Source of the DNA: Allomuricauda sp. CAU 1633
Lineage (GTDB): Bacteria > Bacteroidota > Bacteroidia > Flavobacteriales > Flavobacteriaceae
Reading direction: 5' to 3'
Assembly: GCF_017313225.1 (NCBI RefSeq)
Contig: NZ_JAFLNE010000009.1
Coordinates: forward strand, 1-64,000
Length of the DNA stretch: 64,000 bases
Under the pieces are notes generated by a model, which saw only the letters and a list, made by a program, of their open reading frames with translations, was not told the origin of the DNA and ran no database searches. The position numbers were made by a program, and so were the translations under genes. Below are positions 53,754-61,721 of the stretch, one piece after another (positions within the stretch are counted from its first letter, which is position 1; each line of letters opens with the position of its first letter).

Positions 53754-55892
53754 TTATTCTATTCCTTCTATGGTGGGAACAACGGGTATTATGCTTCCAT
53801 CTTCATTAAATTCCAACTTGTCTATGCATACCTCTCTGTTGTACCCGGCAGCCCGCCCCATATGAATGCCCTTTGGACGATTGAACCTATGGTAAACAAT
53901 ATGCCATTCATCTGTATTTGGTGTTTGGATAACGCTGTTATGTCCAGTACCATAAATGCCTTTCTCGGGTACTTTTTCCAAAATCAGATTATTCTCTGGA
54001 ATGGTCAAAGGCCCTGTTGGGGAGTTTGATGTGGCATATCTTACTCGGTAGTCTGGGCTTCGGGTATCATTTTCAGACCATAGGAAATAATAGATTCCAT
54101 TTCTGTAAAACACTTCAGTTCCTTCCCTGAAAGTGCCATCTGAAGGGGTGATTATTTTTAAGGAATTTTCCTTGATGGAAACCATATTATCATTTAATTC
54201 CACGACCGCCATGTACCCATTGCCCCAATACAAATAGCTTTTCCCTGAAACTGGGTCGATAAATATATCGGGGTCTATTTCTTGACCTCTATTAATGCCT
54301 TGTGGTTTTTCGCCAACTAAAGGTTTGCCTAAATCGACAAAAGGGCCAGTTGGTTCATCAGATACGGCAACACCAATTTTCTGCGCAGCCGTGAAATAGT
54401 AAAAATAGTTGTACGCTCCATTTATCTTTTTCTCAATTGCCGCTGGTGCCCATGCATTTCTGCTGGTCCAACTAACATCTTTTTCCAAATCAAGGATAAC
54501 GCCTTCATCTTTCCAATTGATTAAGTCTTTGGATGAAAATGTTTTAAAATAGGTGCCGGTCCAATTTGTAAAACCATCTGATGTTGGGTACAAATAGTAG
54601 GTGGAATCTTTATGGGAATAAAAAATTTCAGGATCGGCATAATAACCTTTTATCACAGGATTATTATCCAGATGAACAGAGGCCTTGTACGTTTTTTGTT
54701 TATCCCCATATTCCACGATATAATCAACGGGACCTTTTGAAAAATCCTGGGGGCCAGTCGTTACTGCATTGACCCACGGAACGGTTTGTATCTTTAGGTC
54801 CAAATTTGAAATGTCAGTCTCTGGCTTAATGGGCACATAAATGGTACTTTCCTCACCATTTACATCCACATTGATTTGGTTGATGTCCTTGGAATCAAAA
54901 CTCAAAAATGCACCTCTATCCAGGGTTTCCCATTTTTCCAACAAGGCCTCTTTTTCCTTTTCAGTTATCGGAATAACGGTTCCATGACGCGGATGAAAAT
55001 TCATTGAAACCGCATCATCAACCACCGTAAAATTTTCTAAATCGTTGGATATTGTAAATTGATATTTTCCCGATGTGTACATATCGTACATTAAAATATA
55101 TGCGTCAGAATCAATCAATTTAAAAATACCGGAACCTTCAACTGCAGCATCGGTTTGGTCGTAAAACCCCTCTTGTTGCACATAACCCTCGGTCAACTTG
55201 TCCGAAATCGCCTTTCTGATTCCACCACCTTCACTTTCATTTTTGAAAAACAGGTGGTATTTCCCATCGTGAAAAACAATATCGCCATCAATACATGCAC
55301 TGTTGGTTGGGCTAAAGAACAACTGCTTTGGAGTGGTCTCAAAGCCTGTAAAATCTTTATTCGCGTATGCATAATATATTTTATCTGGACTGTCTTTGGT
55401 ATGCATGGACCAATACACCATATACTTACCTGTGTCTTCATCATAAATGGTTTGGGGTGCCCAAACCCTGTCAATATTTCCATATTCTTCAGGGTACGTT
55501 TCTGGGATATTGATTTTAGTTGTTGTCCAATTGATCAAATCAGTGGACTTCATTAAAACCATGGCATAATTGTTCCAGCCCTGATCGATAACATATAAAT
55601 CGGTGACTACCATATAAAAAGTCTTGCCATCCTCACATCTTAGGATATGCGGGTCACGGACCCCTCCTGATGTACTTATCTCCTTTGAGTCGATAATGGG
55701 CTCATTATTGTTCAAGGCATAGTACTTGTATCCATCATCACTAATGGCATAATGTATTGCTTCTTCTCCCGGACCACTCCCAACAAAGTAGGTGAATAAA
55801 TAAGATACGGGCGCTTCGGATTTTGAAGAATTACAGGCAAAAAAACTTGATACGACCACTAAAATAAGAAGGAATGAATGTTGGTTGTTCAT
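53754..55892 (-). CDS. two-domain GH43 glycosidase (lipoprotein)
   Basis: The 712-residue lipoprotein (FFAC near residue 20) has two five-bladed propeller GH43-like domains. The first (about 30-310) has GVRDPHILRCEDGK, DRVWAPQTIYDEDTGKY and VEGSGIFK. A linker sandwich (about 325-415) follows. The second (about 418-705) has KGYYADPEIF with the catalytic-type Asp, NAWAPAAIE and REGTEVFYRNGIYYFLWS. Both resemble arabinosidases or galactosidases acting on pectin side chains. The tandem suggests two linkages in one chain. It lies between CE12 and CE8 genes. Confidence 0.86.
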   Translation of the reverse strand: MNNQHSFLLILVVVSSFFACNSSKSEAPVSYLFTYFVGSGPGEEAIHYAISDDGYKYYALNNNEPIIDSKEISTSGGVRDPHILRCEDGKTFYMVVTDLYVIDQGWNNYAMVLMKSTDLINWTTTKINIPETYPEEYGNIDRVWAPQTIYDEDTGKYMVYWSMHTKDSPDKIYYAYANKDFTGFETTPKQLFFSPTNSACIDGDIVFHDGKYHLFFKNESEGGGIRKAISDKLTEGYVQQEGFYDQTDAAVEGSGIFKLIDSDAYILMYDMYTSGKYQFTISNDLENFTVVDDAVSMNFHPRHGTVIPITEKEKEALLEKWETLDRGAFLSFDSKDINQINVDVNGEESTIYVPIKPETDISNLDLKIQTVPWVNAVTTGPQDFSKGPVDYIVEYGDKQKTYKASVHLDNNPVIKGYYADPEIFYSHKDSTYYLYPTSDGFTNWTGTYFKTFSSKDLINWKDEGVILDLEKDVSWTSRNAWAPAAIEKKINGAYNYFYYFTAAQKIGVAVSDEPTGPFVDLGKPLVGEKPQGINRGQEIDPDIFIDPVSGKSYLYWGNGYMAVVELNDNMVSIKENSLKIITPSDGTFREGTEVFYRNGIYYFLWSENDTRSPDYRVRYATSNSPTGPLTIPENNLILEKVPEKGIYGTGHNSVIQTPNTDEWHIVYHRFNRPKGIHMGRAAGYNREVCIDKLEFNEDGSIIPVVPTIEGIE

Positions 55893-55940
55893 GATGATTG
55901 TTCAGCTAATTTGTTTAAATGTTATAACTAATTTATTTGC

Positions 55941-57491
55941 TTATTTAGCGGGTATTGGTGTCCATCCACCTAAAACAAAAGCAGGATTGGAATAGTTTCC
56001 AATAATCTCTTTGTCTTTATCCATAGTCAATTGTCTGGAAAAATCAGCTCGTTGGGAAACATCAACTGGCTTTCCATCCTCTATATTGGTGCTGTTATAT
56101 TCCCAATAATGTATATTTTCAGTGACTTCCCCAACCGTTCCCCATCCTACCGGAGCAATATTTTTGAGAGCGCAATCAATCAAAACAGCCTCGGTATAAG
56201 GATATGAGTTGCCATTATTTATGGGTGCTCTTCCCAATGTAGTGCCTTTTGGGCTTAAGCCTGTAAAACGGCAATTAACAAATACGTTACCATGATTGGC
56301 TTCCGTATTTCTTACCCACATAAAAGGCCCATTGGAAGATAATTCGCAATTTAAGAAGAATGCAGCGCCACGACCTAGTATAGTATCACCAGCTCCATCC
56401 AGCCTTATGTTTTCAAAGTACGCAGTTCCATTGGTTTGCAAGGCATCCCCGGAACCCACAATATTTGCGTCTTTTACTATTATTTCTTCACCATTGATCA
56501 ATAACCCTTCTGCCTGTCCATATAATAAGTTCTTGACGGTTAAATTCAATAATTGGATATTTTTACAATTATCTATGGCGAAAGCTGCTCTTCTTGAAGG
56601 AAAAGATCCAGGCCACTCATTGGTTTTTATATTCCATGGATGTGGATTGAATTCTTCTTTATTGGCATATTGAACGATTACTTTTTCTCGATCTTCACCT
56701 TTGATAATAATGTTGGATTTGTTCCTGAAATAAATTAGTTCTTCATAAACCCCATTTTTAATAAAAATGGTGATAGTATCTTTATAATTATTGGGAATAT
56801 AATCAATAGCCCCTTGAAGTGTATTGAAGTCACCAGTGCCTTTATCATCAACTACTAGTTCCTTTTTATCAAGGTCGGGAGCATTTTCTTTTGTGCTAAA
56901 ACGCCATGTATTTTTATTGTAAACGCCCTTAAATTTCCCATTTGTTGGAGTTATTACCGTACTATCAATCAAAACGTAATAGTCTTTATTGTATTCTAAA
57001 AGGTTGTGGTGTAGGTAGATTGTTGCCGTATTTTCATGAACAATAATGGGATAAAAATGAAAAGCATCAGTAAAACCACCAATAATTGTTAGTTGATATT
57101 CATTGGATGGAGGCAATCCAGTTCCCGAAGGTGTACCGGGTTTTGTATTAGCATTGCTAAAATTACCGTCAACATATTCATAGGGTACATCGGTATAAAT
57201 CGCTTCAGGATTATTATCACGTTCAGTTGGTCCAGCGGGAATGCTTATGTCCAATACATCCACTAACGAATCGGTAGCGCTATCAAAAACTTTTATTTTA
57301 CCCGTATTGCCAATAATGGGTACGGTATCGAATGTAATCTTAAGGTGTGTATCTGGACTAATATGCTGTTCATTAGCCGCTGGATAAAAAGTTATGTTTT
57401 CAAATGTTTCCGGTGATGTGCATGAAACTATTAAAGTGATACCAAACAGATAAAAAACCAACCTGATACTTGAAATAGTACTCTTTTCCAT
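55941..57491 (-). CDS. divergent CE8-type pectin methylesterase (lipoprotein)
   Basis: The 516-residue lipoprotein (VSC near residue 24) has an N-terminal Ig-like part (about 28-200, with EQHISPDTHLKITFD and NTWRFSTKENAP) and a CE8-type beta-helix (about 210-500: VVDDKGTGDFNTLQGAIDYIP). The active-site segments are altered: GSGDALQTNG stands for GFQDTLY and GAGDTILGRGAAFF for GTVDFIFG, with both Asp kept, and LGRAPINN for LGRPW keeps the Arg. The Gln of the first motif is lost. It may still de-esterify or may have a different substrate. It lies 3 bp after the GH2 gene. Confidence 0.8.
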   Translation of the reverse strand: MEKSTISSIRLVFYLFGITLIVSCTSPETFENITFYPAANEQHISPDTHLKITFDTVPIIGNTGKIKVFDSATDSLVDVLDISIPAGPTERDNNPEAIYTDVPYEYVDGNFSNANTKPGTPSGTGLPPSNEYQLTIIGGFTDAFHFYPIIVHENTATIYLHHNLLEYNKDYYVLIDSTVITPTNGKFKGVYNKNTWRFSTKENAPDLDKKELVVDDKGTGDFNTLQGAIDYIPNNYKDTITIFIKNGVYEELIYFRNKSNIIIKGEDREKVIVQYANKEEFNPHPWNIKTNEWPGSFPSRRAAFAIDNCKNIQLLNLTVKNLLYGQAEGLLINGEEIIVKDANIVGSGDALQTNGTAYFENIRLDGAGDTILGRGAAFFLNCELSSNGPFMWVRNTEANHGNVFVNCRFTGLSPKGTTLGRAPINNGNSYPYTEAVLIDCALKNIAPVGWGTVGEVTENIHYWEYNSTNIEDGKPVDVSQRADFSRQLTMDKDKEIIGNYSNPAFVLGGWTPIPAK

Positions 57492-57494
57492 TTT

Positions 57495-60365
57495 TTAATC
57501 GTTTTTATTTTTGATCGTTCTAAAATCAAACCACAAATTCATAGGAATACCTTGGTCGCCTATTTTGATGCGGATATTAGTAGGTTGACTTTTGGGCCCA
57601 TGATGCTCTAAAGGTTTAAATGAGCGCTGCGCTGGGATTTCATACATGAATGAAATATCACCTTCAGGAAATTCGGGTTGGGGATGACTTCCAGGAAGCG
57701 CATTTTTGGGTTTTTCCGGTGTAAATAAGCGCAAAAATACTTCTTCCGATTCACTGTAAACTTTAAAACTATAGGGTTCCGATTCCAATGATGCACCAAT
57801 TAAATTGGCATGATACCCTTTAAATTCTGGATAGATCAAGTTTTCAAAACTTTCACCGGTAATAGTGTTGTTGTACTCTTTTTCCCAAACCCCATAGGTT
57901 GCCCCCTTGATTCTGTTTTTCCAAACGCGGTAAGGACCTTTCCCCAACCATTTTATGCCTTTTACATTATCTTCCGGGAAATCAAAAGTGATTCCAAAAG
58001 CGTCAACTTCTCCTTCATAAAATGCTCCGTCAAAGCCATTGCTCCTTCCTGCATTTTTAAGGGCAATCATTTCCATTTTCAGACGTCCGTCCGGATGCAT
58101 GGTCCATTTGATGGAATGGATACCGCCTCTGTATTGAACCAAACAAACCGCATTGTTGCCTTCTTGGCTTACCTTCACATCTTTGATCTCTATTTTCATA
58201 CCAATGGGTCGAGGGCCATTTTTAAAAGGGATTTCTTGTTGACCATTAAAAACTGATGTGATTTCTCCATTTTCCCTATTCAAAACCACTTTAATAGTAC
58301 CACCTGTAAGCGTTACGGTATTTCCAATTTCATTGGCCTGTGCGATTGCTGTACTTTCCTTTTTCAACAAAAATTTAGTGGTAAAATATTCGGCGTCATG
58401 AATAGGCCAGGACCACGTAAAAATTTCTCTTTGATGTTGGTCATGCGCTACGATTTCCAATAAATCCCCATCAAAGAAATTATCCGCAACCGACATTTTA
58501 ATCTTTCGTGTTTCACCGGGTTCTATGGATGGAATGTCTATTCCCCCTGAAAGAATTATTTCTGATGCGGCGTTTGAATAAAATGTGTTTTCTGGGAATT
58601 TCACCACGCGATATTCCATGGTGCAGCTGTTCAAATTGCTGAAGAGGTAGTCGTTTGTGATCAAAAAAGAACCGTCAAACGTTGCTGTAATTTTTTTAGG
58701 TGCAAATTGAATTGGAGCCCAGATTTCCTTAACGGTATAAAAACTACCTTCCTTTTCACGATGTGGACCTAAAATACCATCTGGTGCGAGAGATCCCTTG
58801 GAATCGTATTGTTGTTCACCCGTCCAATCACTCCTCTTTACCGCAGCATCGGAAAACACCCACATAAATCCGCCAGCGAACAATGGACTTTCTTTCCATT
58901 GGCTCCAAAAATCCTCTAAACCGGCCCCGTGACCGTTGTCGTAGGTGCCATGCAAAAACTCGGTTGGGAAAAATACATTTTCACCATTGTTAAAACGATG
59001 GACACCTGTTTGATAGGTGGGATAATGATGTGTGTCCCAATCATCAAAATCTGACCAAGGGTGGATGACAATGCGTTTTTGGGGGTCTAGATCCCTAAAA
59101 ATAGGGTCCACATCGTAATTCCAGCCACCTTCATTGCCGTTGTCCCACATGAGGACTGAGGCATGGTTCACATCTCTTTTGACCATTTCGGTTGCCAGTT
59201 TTGTACCCACCTCGGTATCATAGGGATTTTGCCAACCTGCTAATTCATTCAACACAAAAAGACCAAGTGAATCACAGGCCTCCAAGAAATGTGTGTCCGG
59301 GGGGTAATGACCACGAACAGCATTCATGTTCATATCTTTCATGAGATTTACATCCATTATGCTGATACGTTTACTTGTGCTTCTTCCAGATTCCGGCCAT
59401 ATGGTATGGCGGTCTATCCCTTTCATGATAATCTTGGTGCCATTTACATAAATACCGTCTTTTTTACGGAACTCCAGCGTTCTAAAACCTATACGCTTTG
59501 ATACTTCGTGAATGGTTGTTTCACCCTGTTTTAATGTAAGGTTCAAGGTGTACAAATTTGGGGTTTCCGGGGTCCACAATGCCACATCATCCCATTGCAT
59601 GGAAATGGTTTTCTTTGCTGTTTTTCTTGGAATGTCAAAGGAATGCGTTTTAAAAGAAGCACCATCTTTCAATGCCGTGATTGATGCCTCAACCACGGCG
59701 TTTTTGGATAAATTTTTGATATTCATATCCACTGTGAGCGAACCATCCATTTTAGCATTTACAGCAATATGTTCTATTTGTGTTTTTGGAGCGATTTCCA
59801 GCCAAACGGGTCTATAAATACCTCCAAAGAGCCACCAGTCGGCCTTTCTCTCGGCTGCGTTTATGGACTCATTGGCTGAGTGCTTATAAACATGGACTTC
59901 CAAAAGATTTTTTTCTCCATATTTAAGTAGAGAAGTGATATTGTATTTGAATTCATAGAATCCACCTTGGTGTATTTCGCCTGCCAGTTTCCCGTTTATT
60001 TTTACTTCAGTATCTGTCATGGCCCCACCAAAAACTATAGTTTTGTCTTTTCCTTTATATGACAATGGAATATCAAATTCATATTTATAAAAACCTTCTT
60101 CCTTACTTGGACCTCCTTCGCTTTTCAATTCTGCATACCAACGACCATAAGTGTATTCTCCAAAGCCTTCAAACTCCCAATGAGAGGGCACATTAATAGT
60201 TGTCCATATATTGCTGTTGGCACCATCGGTACACATAAAATCCCATTTAACGGGATGTTCAAAATCTTCGCCGGAAAGCATTATTTTTTCGGTTTCCTGG
60301 GCTTGGGAAATTATAGTGCCCGCAAGAGCCATAAATGCCCCTAGGACTATTTTTGCTTGTTTCAT
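57495..60365 (-). CDS. GH2 beta-galactosidase-type glycosidase
   Basis: The 956-residue secreted enzyme (signal peptide about 1-22) has the GH2 order: sugar-binding sandwich (about 30-200, with YRPVWLEI), Ig-like domain (about 200-300), a TIM barrel (about 300-590) and a C-terminal beta-galactosidase small-chain-like domain (about 690-950). The acid/base Glu lies in WDNGNEGGWNYD near residue 408 and the nucleophile Glu in FFPTEFLHG near 467. It would remove beta-galactose or a beta-uronic acid from side chains. It is the first gene of the minus-strand block and lies 89 bp downstream of the regulator gene. Confidence 0.91.
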   Translation of the reverse strand: MKQAKIVLGAFMALAGTIISQAQETEKIMLSGEDFEHPVKWDFMCTDGANSNIWTTINVPSHWEFEGFGEYTYGRWYAELKSEGGPSKEEGFYKYEFDIPLSYKGKDKTIVFGGAMTDTEVKINGKLAGEIHQGGFYEFKYNITSLLKYGEKNLLEVHVYKHSANESINAAERKADWWLFGGIYRPVWLEIAPKTQIEHIAVNAKMDGSLTVDMNIKNLSKNAVVEASITALKDGASFKTHSFDIPRKTAKKTISMQWDDVALWTPETPNLYTLNLTLKQGETTIHEVSKRIGFRTLEFRKKDGIYVNGTKIIMKGIDRHTIWPESGRSTSKRISIMDVNLMKDMNMNAVRGHYPPDTHFLEACDSLGLFVLNELAGWQNPYDTEVGTKLATEMVKRDVNHASVLMWDNGNEGGWNYDVDPIFRDLDPQKRIVIHPWSDFDDWDTHHYPTYQTGVHRFNNGENVFFPTEFLHGTYDNGHGAGLEDFWSQWKESPLFAGGFMWVFSDAAVKRSDWTGEQQYDSKGSLAPDGILGPHREKEGSFYTVKEIWAPIQFAPKKITATFDGSFLITNDYLFSNLNSCTMEYRVVKFPENTFYSNAASEIILSGGIDIPSIEPGETRKIKMSVADNFFDGDLLEIVAHDQHQREIFTWSWPIHDAEYFTTKFLLKKESTAIAQANEIGNTVTLTGGTIKVVLNRENGEITSVFNGQQEIPFKNGPRPIGMKIEIKDVKVSQEGNNAVCLVQYRGGIHSIKWTMHPDGRLKMEMIALKNAGRSNGFDGAFYEGEVDAFGITFDFPEDNVKGIKWLGKGPYRVWKNRIKGATYGVWEKEYNNTITGESFENLIYPEFKGYHANLIGASLESEPYSFKVYSESEEVFLRLFTPEKPKNALPGSHPQPEFPEGDISFMYEIPAQRSFKPLEHHGPKSQPTNIRIKIGDQGIPMNLWFDFRTIKNKND

Positions 60366-60454
60366 TCTTATGATTTGTTGTGAGTGAAGGAAGATGGATA
60401 TAGTTTGTTTATGTAGTGTGTATGATGTGAGATAGAGGTTGAATCCAACAAAAT

Positions 60455-61504
60455 TTATACGGAGTTACGCTCAATGTAATGGAAATTGTTTTTTATGGTT
60501 TCCAATTTATTGTTGAGAATCATATGGGCGGTCAATTCGCCCATTGCGTTAAAATCGGTGCTGATCACGGTAATTCCCAATAGTTCTTTGAGGGGAGTAT
60601 CGTTATAGGAGATAATACCAATATCTTTCCCCAGTTTTAAATTTTTGGCATTAACTTGATGTACCAAGCTTACCAAATCCATTTCTTCTATTACAATATA
60701 GGCATCCTTGCTATGTAGTTCCATGCCTTCATATATTTCATCCAAGACTTCAAACTTGAGATTTTGTTCATCACAGAATTGAACGAACCCATGTAGTATT
60801 CGTCTGGGATAGGGAAATACGGTCTTATTGGGATAGACCAATATTAATTTTTCATATTGACTTAACTTATCGGCTCCGCTTTTCAAGGCAAAATAGATGT
60901 CGTTTTTAAAATCTTGGATAATAGCTCCATGATTTCCTTTGATTTCAGGCTTGTTGTTGTCCATAAGGATAAGCCTGTCTTTTGGTATTTGCTCTATAAT
61001 GTTGGTTACAGCCTCGGTGGAGCTTACGTGATTCAAGTTGTCATCCTTAAAGTGGGGCATAAGGACATAATAGTCATATGCTCCTATGTTTTTTTCAATA
61101 GCCTTTATGAACAAAGACTCATCACAATGATAAATGGAAAGGGTTACGTGCCCATCAACCCCCATACAGTTGACAAAAGAATTATAGATTCTCATTTTAT
61201 ATGAACTGGGCTTGTTGATCAGAAAGAAAACATTCAATTTGGAAATTAAATCAGTCTTTGCGGTATAGTATCCTTTCCCCTTTACTGAAATTATTATTTT
61301 CCTCTTTTTTAGCTCCCTATATGCTTTTTCAACGGTGTCTCTTGAAAGGTAACAAGTTTCACTCAATTCGTTTATAGAAGGTATTTTTTGCCCTATTTCC
61401 AGCTTGCTTTTTGCAATATCGTCAATGATTGAATTTACAATCTGCTTGTATTTTGGAATTCTAGAGAATTCATCAATATGAATATGGACAGGGGTACTAA
61501 TCAT
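60455..61504 (-). CDS. GntR-type transcriptional regulator with LacI-like sensor domain
   Basis: The 349-residue regulator has an N-terminal GntR winged helix (about 14-82: PKYKQIVNSIIDDIAKS, KLEIGQKIPSINELSE, YLSRDTVEKAYRELKKR and KGKGYYTA). A periplasmic-binding-protein-like effector domain follows (about 90-345: NVFFLINKPSSYK, LILMDNNKPEIKGNHGA, DIGIISYNDTPLKELLGITVIS). Such hybrids bind sugars and control catabolic genes; with rhaEW adjacent and divergent, L-rhamnose or a rhamnose derivative is the likely signal. A perfect 20-bp palindrome lies 18 bp before its start, suggesting autoregulation and control of the aldolase gene. Confidence 0.88.
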   Translation of the reverse strand: MISTPVHIHIDEFSRIPKYKQIVNSIIDDIAKSKLEIGQKIPSINELSETCYLSRDTVEKAYRELKKRKIIISVKGKGYYTAKTDLISKLNVFFLINKPSSYKMRIYNSFVNCMGVDGHVTLSIYHCDESLFIKAIEKNIGAYDYYVLMPHFKDDNLNHVSSTEAVTNIIEQIPKDRLILMDNNKPEIKGNHGAIIQDFKNDIYFALKSGADKLSQYEKLILVYPNKTVFPYPRRILHGFVQFCDEQNLKFEVLDEIYEGMELHSKDAYIVIEEMDLVSLVHQVNAKNLKLGKDIGIISYNDTPLKELLGITVISTDFNAMGELTAHMILNNKLETIKNNFHYIERNSV

Positions 61505-61521
61505 TTATAAACATCATTGTT

Positions 61522-61541
61522 TTGTGTAATCGATTACACAA
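61522..61541. promoter_or_regulatory. candidate operator, copy 3 (perfect palindrome)
   Basis: TTGTGTAATCGATTACACAA is a perfect 20-bp palindrome in the divergent region between the regulator and rhaEW. It differs by one base from copy 1 and by three from copy 2. It lies 18 bp before the regulator start and 181 bp before rhaEW. Confidence 0.7.
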
Positions 61542-61721
61542 TGTAATAATTATATTTTAAGTTTTAAAATTAAACTTAATGTTAAATCACAAAATCCCAT
61601 GGTATTGTGTTTATAGGAGTTTTTTACCTTGACATGCTTTTTTAAACTCATTTACCCTATTAATAGCATAACACCACAGGACAGCAATGCACTCCTAATA
61701 ATATATATTTGACTGGTAAAT

